A DNA stretch of 64,000 nt from Bacteroidota bacterium (GTDB lineage: Bacteria > Bacteroidota > Bacteroidia > B-17B0 > Aurantibacillaceae), in the NCBI GenBank assembly GCA_019638705.1, contig JAHBTI010000017.1, positions 1 through 64,000 of the forward strand, read 5' to 3'. The notes under the pieces were generated by a model. The model saw nothing but the letters and a program-made list of their open reading frames with translations. It had not been told where the DNA came from and did not search any database. The position numbers and the translations under genes are program-made. Each line of letters opens with the position of its first letter. Position 1 is the first letter of the stretch. Below, piece by piece: positions 60,081-64,000 of this stretch.

Positions 60081-60269
60081 TTATTTGCCTGCTTACACAA
60101 ACAAAAAATGCAAACATTGAACATCTTAACTGTTCAATTTCAATCCTCCATTTTACTTCTTTTTTTAGTCCTTTTGTACGAAATGCCCCAAAAACTGTGT
60201 GAAATACCCTTTTGACTGTGTGAATAAATTTTTCGTTCACCAAACATCAGTTATTTTTGTAAAAGCACC
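60081..60269. other. duplicated promoter region of T9SS copy 2
   Basis: The first 105 bp match 57344-57450 almost exactly, including ACTGTTCAATTTCAATCCTC. After GTCCTTTTGT the two diverge, apart from patches with ACTGTGTGAATA. Similarity therefore ends about 85 bp before the start codon. Confidence 0.75.
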
Positions 60270-63200
60270 ATGCGTAAAATTTCGTTACATATTTTTTTAT
60301 GGCTTTGTTTGTTTTCAAGTTTTACAAGTAGGGCACAAGCATTATGGAATGTTGGTGTCAATGTCGGTTTTGAAGCTGCCACGCCCGGCACCTATACCAC
60401 CGCTAATGCAGTAAGTGGTTGGACAATCAGCAGCCAAACCGTAACAAGTTGCAACACATCAACCGTATGGCAAGCGGGCAGCCCTGAGTTTTCGGTAATG
60501 TCCACTCCAATTTCCAATTTACCGTATATCGGCACTTTGCTTAACTCTCCTTTGGGAGGAACAAATATTGCGTGTTTAAATAACACCGTTGCCAATAGCA
60601 ACTGCACAAAAATTGCACAAACGTTTACCTTGAGCAATGCGCCTCACATGGCTCAAATAGCTGTTGCAGGTATGTGGGAAGACGGTGGGCACAACTGCTG
60701 CCAACAACCATCTTTCAAAATTCAATTTCGTGATAGCTTAGGAAATTTGTTTTCTTGCCCGATGTATAGCGTAACAGGGGTTGGCTGTTCAAATACTTTG
60801 ATGACCTATACTTTGCAAAACGGCGTAGCATGGAGTAACTGGCAGGTTTTTTATCTTGACATGAGTATATTTTCCGGGGGTCAAGTAACAATGGAAGTAA
60901 TAAATCAAGACTGTACTTTAGGCGACCATTACAGCAGTATTTTTTTTGATGCCAATGTAATTGGATATTTTGGGGACTTGCAGCCGCCATGGTTTAGTTA
61001 TAATAATTACAATAATACTCACTCAATAGATATATGTCCAGGTGCAACAACGGCTACCTATTCACTTTCACCTGCTATTTCCCAATATTATTCTATTTTA
61101 TGGACAGCACCCCCCGGTTCGCCTATCAGTCAAGCGCAATCAACCATGTCAGTTTTGAGTTTAACGAATGCCGTACCAAGCAATGTTTATACTTTAACTC
61201 TCACTTCACCATACCCCAACATTTGTCCTCTTATAAGTTATTATACTATACAAACTAACACTATCAGTCCAATAACTTACACTAATTTAACCTGCCCCAA
61301 TGGTGCGAGCGGCTCTGCTACAGTTTTGCCGAATATTGGAGGGATAAGTTATAATTACTCGTGGGTAAATTCAAATAATACGGTGGTGAGTACAAATTCT
61401 TTTGCACCAAATTTAGCAGCGGGTGTATATAGTGTTACGGTAAGTTCACCAAATAATTATTTATGCGGTTTTTTTGCTTCTACGGTTATGATTGGTACTG
61501 CGCCAAGTTTGTCTTATACAGTACTTAGACCGTTTTGCGGTAATGAAGCGTATTTAGTCGGTAACACCACTAATGCTTCAAATTTTCAATGGTATAGTGG
61601 AACACTTGCCATTCCTCCAAATCAAGGTGGAACTGCACCAATATATACGGTTACTTCCCCCGTTAATAATTCGGCATTATACTCCGTAGCTTATGATACT
61701 CCTCAAGGCTGTCGTGATTCGATAAAAATATTTCTTCAAGCCGCCAATCCGAGTTACATTATGGTGAGCAGCACAGCACCCGCTTGTCAGGGTATATCAA
61801 ACGGAATTGTAACGGTGTCTATTACGCCAACTTTAAACAGTCCTAATGTTTTAGGAGGATACATCTTTGCGCAAAACAGCGGAACTTCAGCTCCTGTTTA
61901 TACTTACTCCGGTTCGTATAATCCAACTGTAACACTTTCAAATTTGTATGCAGGTGGCGTTTATAGCATAAATGCTTTTAACGGCTCGTGTAAGTCCAAT
62001 GTTACTTTCACGGTAGATACTCTTGCAGCCTTTGATTTTACATTAACAACACCAAACCCGATTAATATGTGCGCGGGAACAAGCACCCTTGTACAAGCAA
62101 TTACTTCGGGTTCGGCAAGTTATACTTATTCGTGGTCGCCTATTAATTTTTTAAGCAATCCTATCGGACAATTAACTGCTGTAACACCTTTTATTGCGGG
62201 AGGTTCAAGTATAAATATTGTATATAGTGTTGCGGTTTCGCCTACAATTAATTATTGCCCGCTTACAAAAACGTTATCCCTTTCTGTTTATAATCCCATA
62301 ACACCGACATTAACACCGCTTTCGGAACTTTGCTCTAATGCGGGACAAATTGATATTTCAGCAAGTGCAAGCCCCACAGGTGGAATTTTTTATTTTAACG
62401 GTTACTCAAACAATAACGGAATATTGAACACGGCTTTAGCAAACTTTGGAAACAACACTTATACATACAGCAATGTTATGGAAACCTGTACAGTTTCAGC
62501 AACAGGAAATTATACCGTTAATGAAATTTCAGTTAATATGCTTGGAAATAATCCTATGTGTATTGGTCAATCACAAACATTAACGGCTTCGGGGATTAAT
62601 ACATTAAGCGTAAATTCCAACACTTGGAGTACAAGTTCAAATTCCATATCGGTTGTTTTATCTCCCACAAGCAACATTACGTACAACATTGAGGCTGCAA
62701 ATTTACTGAATGGCTGTTCCATTTCAACTGTTATTGCTATTTCTGTTTATCCTTTGTCGCAGTATAGTGTATCGGGAAATACGGTATTATGCAAGGGGCA
62801 AACAACCACACTTAGTATCAACGGCAACTATTCTTACGTTTGGGACAATTCAAACATATCTCTCGAAATAAGTCCAAGCGCAGATACCGTTTGTTTTTTC
62901 TACACATTAGATTATTGTTCATCGGAAGCAGACTCCGTCATTATTCATGTTATTCCTGTACCTACGGTTAGTATAGCAGGAAACACATTAATTTGTCGCG
63001 GCGATGCAACATTACTAAATGCAAACGGTGCAAACACTTATACTTGGAGTAACGGCGCACAAACGCCAAACATTATAAGTTTCCCGACAACTACTTCGCA
63101 ATATTCTGTTTCGGGAACGGGCGGAAACGGTTGTATAGCCAATAGTTCTGCTGTTATCGTAAGCGTTGCGCCTCTGCCAATACTTGATGTAAGCGGTAAT

Positions 63201-63656
63201 TATACACTTTGCAGTCCGCAAATACTCACACTTACGGCTTCAGGAGCATACAATTATTATTGGCAATGGGGAGTTAATACTCACGCTACCTCAACGGCTA
63301 TTATTGTTAAACCCAATATAACTACACACTATACCGTTACAGGCACAAGCCAAATCGGTTGCAAAAGTACAAGGTTTGTTAGTATTACTATTGGCTGCGT
63401 GGGGGTTGATGGGTTGAAAAATGAAAGTTTAGAGTTGAGGGTTTATCCAAACCCAAGCAAGGGCGAAATTTTCGTTGAAGGAAATTTTGAACAGGGAACA
63501 ACCATTTTAATTACCAACGTTCTTGGGCAACAAGTAGTGATAAGCGATTTAAGCAACACAAAAAATTCTGTTTGTTTAAAAGCAAAAGGAATTTATTTCT
63601 ACAAAATTCTTTCAAACAACAAACAAACTGCCACAGGAAAAATAATTGTGGAATAA
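60270..63656 (+). CDS. large T9SS type A sorting-domain protein (copy 2)
   Basis: 1128-aa secreted protein. The signal peptide ends near SFTSRAQ (22). The N-terminal domain (about 25-230; VNVGFEAATPGTYTTANAVS) is unrelated to that of copy 1 and resembles carbohydrate-binding or jelly-roll domains. A long run of Ig/PKD-like repeats follows (LNANGANTYTWSNGAQTPNI, LTASGAYNYYWQWG), then a T9SS type A sorting domain identical in most residues to copy 1. It is a probable adhesin or glycan-binding surface protein. It is convergent with cdsA, 5 bp apart. Confidence 0.85.
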   Translation: MRKISLHIFLWLCLFSSFTSRAQALWNVGVNVGFEAATPGTYTTANAVSGWTISSQTVTSCNTSTVWQAGSPEFSVMSTPISNLPYIGTLLNSPLGGTNIACLNNTVANSNCTKIAQTFTLSNAPHMAQIAVAGMWEDGGHNCCQQPSFKIQFRDSLGNLFSCPMYSVTGVGCSNTLMTYTLQNGVAWSNWQVFYLDMSIFSGGQVTMEVINQDCTLGDHYSSIFFDANVIGYFGDLQPPWFSYNNYNNTHSIDICPGATTATYSLSPAISQYYSILWTAPPGSPISQAQSTMSVLSLTNAVPSNVYTLTLTSPYPNICPLISYYTIQTNTISPITYTNLTCPNGASGSATVLPNIGGISYNYSWVNSNNTVVSTNSFAPNLAAGVYSVTVSSPNNYLCGFFASTVMIGTAPSLSYTVLRPFCGNEAYLVGNTTNASNFQWYSGTLAIPPNQGGTAPIYTVTSPVNNSALYSVAYDTPQGCRDSIKIFLQAANPSYIMVSSTAPACQGISNGIVTVSITPTLNSPNVLGGYIFAQNSGTSAPVYTYSGSYNPTVTLSNLYAGGVYSINAFNGSCKSNVTFTVDTLAAFDFTLTTPNPINMCAGTSTLVQAITSGSASYTYSWSPINFLSNPIGQLTAVTPFIAGGSSINIVYSVAVSPTINYCPLTKTLSLSVYNPITPTLTPLSELCSNAGQIDISASASPTGGIFYFNGYSNNNGILNTALANFGNNTYTYSNVMETCTVSATGNYTVNEISVNMLGNNPMCIGQSQTLTASGINTLSVNSNTWSTSSNSISVVLSPTSNITYNIEAANLLNGCSISTVIAISVYPLSQYSVSGNTVLCKGQTTTLSINGNYSYVWDNSNISLEISPSADTVCFFYTLDYCSSEADSVIIHVIPVPTVSIAGNTLICRGDATLLNANGANTYTWSNGAQTPNIISFPTTTSQYSVSGTGGNGCIANSSAVIVSVAPLPILDVSGNYTLCSPQILTLTASGAYNYYWQWGVNTHATSTAIIVKPNITTHYTVTGTSQIGCKSTRFVSITIGCVGVDGLKNESLELRVYPNPSKGEIFVEGNFEQGTTILITNVLGQQVVISDLSNTKNSVCLKAKGIYFYKILSNNKQTATGKIIVE

Positions 63657-63661
63657 TTTCT

Positions 63662-64000
63662 CTACGAAAACAGAAATCTGTTAATGTCGTAAACGGTAAG
63701 TATTACAAACACAAAAGGCGACACAAAAATCAAACTGTCAAAACGGTCTAAAATACCACCGTGTCCGGGCATAATGTTGCCGCTGTCTTTTATACCTGCC
63801 TGTCGTTTCAACATACTTTCAACTAAATCGCCGATTGTAGCTAAAATCGGCACACTCACACCAAAAATTATCCATAAAACCTCGTCGCTTTTAATCCAAA
63901 ATTTTTGAATTAAAAAACTTACGCCAACCGTCATTAAAATGCCGAAAATTGTTCCTTCCCACGTTTTGCCGGGTGAAATACGCGGTATCATTTTGTGTTT
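63662..64000 (-). CDS. cdsA: phosphatidate cytidylyltransferase (partial, runs off the right edge)
   Basis: The C-terminal 112 residues. CdsA makes CDP-diacylglycerol from phosphatidate and CTP in the inner membrane. The family signature is present: SMLKRQAGIKDSGNIMPGHG followed by GILDRFDS. ISPGKTWEG precedes it and membrane segments flank it. The frame is still open at base 64000. Its last 93 bp are duplicated at 59870-59962. Confidence 0.93.
   Translation of the reverse strand, partial: KHKMIPRISPGKTWEGTIFGILMTVGVSFLIQKFWIKSDEVLWIIFGVSVPILATIGDLVESMLKRQAGIKDSGNIMPGHGGILDRFDSLIFVSPFVFVILTVYDINRFLFS

Overview
The window is chromosomal DNA from a Bacteroidota bacterium. The evidence is four secreted proteins ending in type IX secretion (T9SS) type A sorting domains, a carboxypeptidase-regulatory-domain TonB receptor, families largely confined to this phylum (DUF3109, DUF2480, DUF4292), AT-rich DNA, and promoters of the TAnnTTTG (-7) type a few bases upstream of many starts. 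I cannot assign a genus. Most genes are housekeeping: thiL, hemE, prfB, rsmA, dprA, rpmI-rplT, rsmI, rbfA, tilS and cdsA (partial at the right edge).

Layout. 1-9.9 kb: thiL, a TonB-dependent receptor, a small LuxR-type HTH gene behind a very long hairpin, a frameshifted tail-fibre-like gene, two T9SS cargo genes and hemE. 9.9-15.1 kb: a TPR histidine kinase, an RmlD-like reductase, DUF3109, a solute-binding-like protein and DUF2480. 15.2-22.3 kb: a complete type I restriction-modification locus on the minus strand (hsdM, an ORF6N-PLD gene, hsdS, hsdR) colonised by palindromic REP-like elements and a REP-associated tyrosine transposase (RAYT). 22.5-32.7 kb: 2'-5' RNA ligase-like gene, a four-gene envelope operon (nucleotidyltransferase, TPR lipoprotein, DUF4292, EnvC-like), a histidine kinase, a decayed ORF6N locus, an intact ORF6N gene and dprA. 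32.9-49 kb: M1 peptidase, MORN-repeat protein, prfB with programmed frameshift, a RelE/ParE module coupled to rsmA, another ORF6N gene, a glycosyltransferase, dsbD genes and three paralogous PKD-like lipoproteins with a MazF module between them. 49-57 kb: ribosomal proteins, rsmI, ABC exporter, rbfA, a FtsX-type permease and tilS. 57-64 kb: a tandem duplication carrying two large T9SS proteins with shared flanks but different centres, ending at cdsA.

Two observations stand out. First, the three intact ORF6N (phage-antirepressor-like DNA-binding) genes each carry a palindrome inside the coding sequence, centred on the first base of the codon after the Ser-Gln pair. Its arms differ between paralogues but co-vary so that symmetry is kept. 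Two of these genes and one decayed copy share an upstream dyad (TTGC-N11-GCAA) exactly 39 bp from the -7 box. This looks like a self-recognition or autoregulatory architecture. Second, the RAYT/REP system has inserted in frame into hsdR, where a 51-bp unit is amplified just before the helicase DECH box, and supplies the C-terminus and stop codon of hsdS. The REP palindromes are therefore being read as protein.
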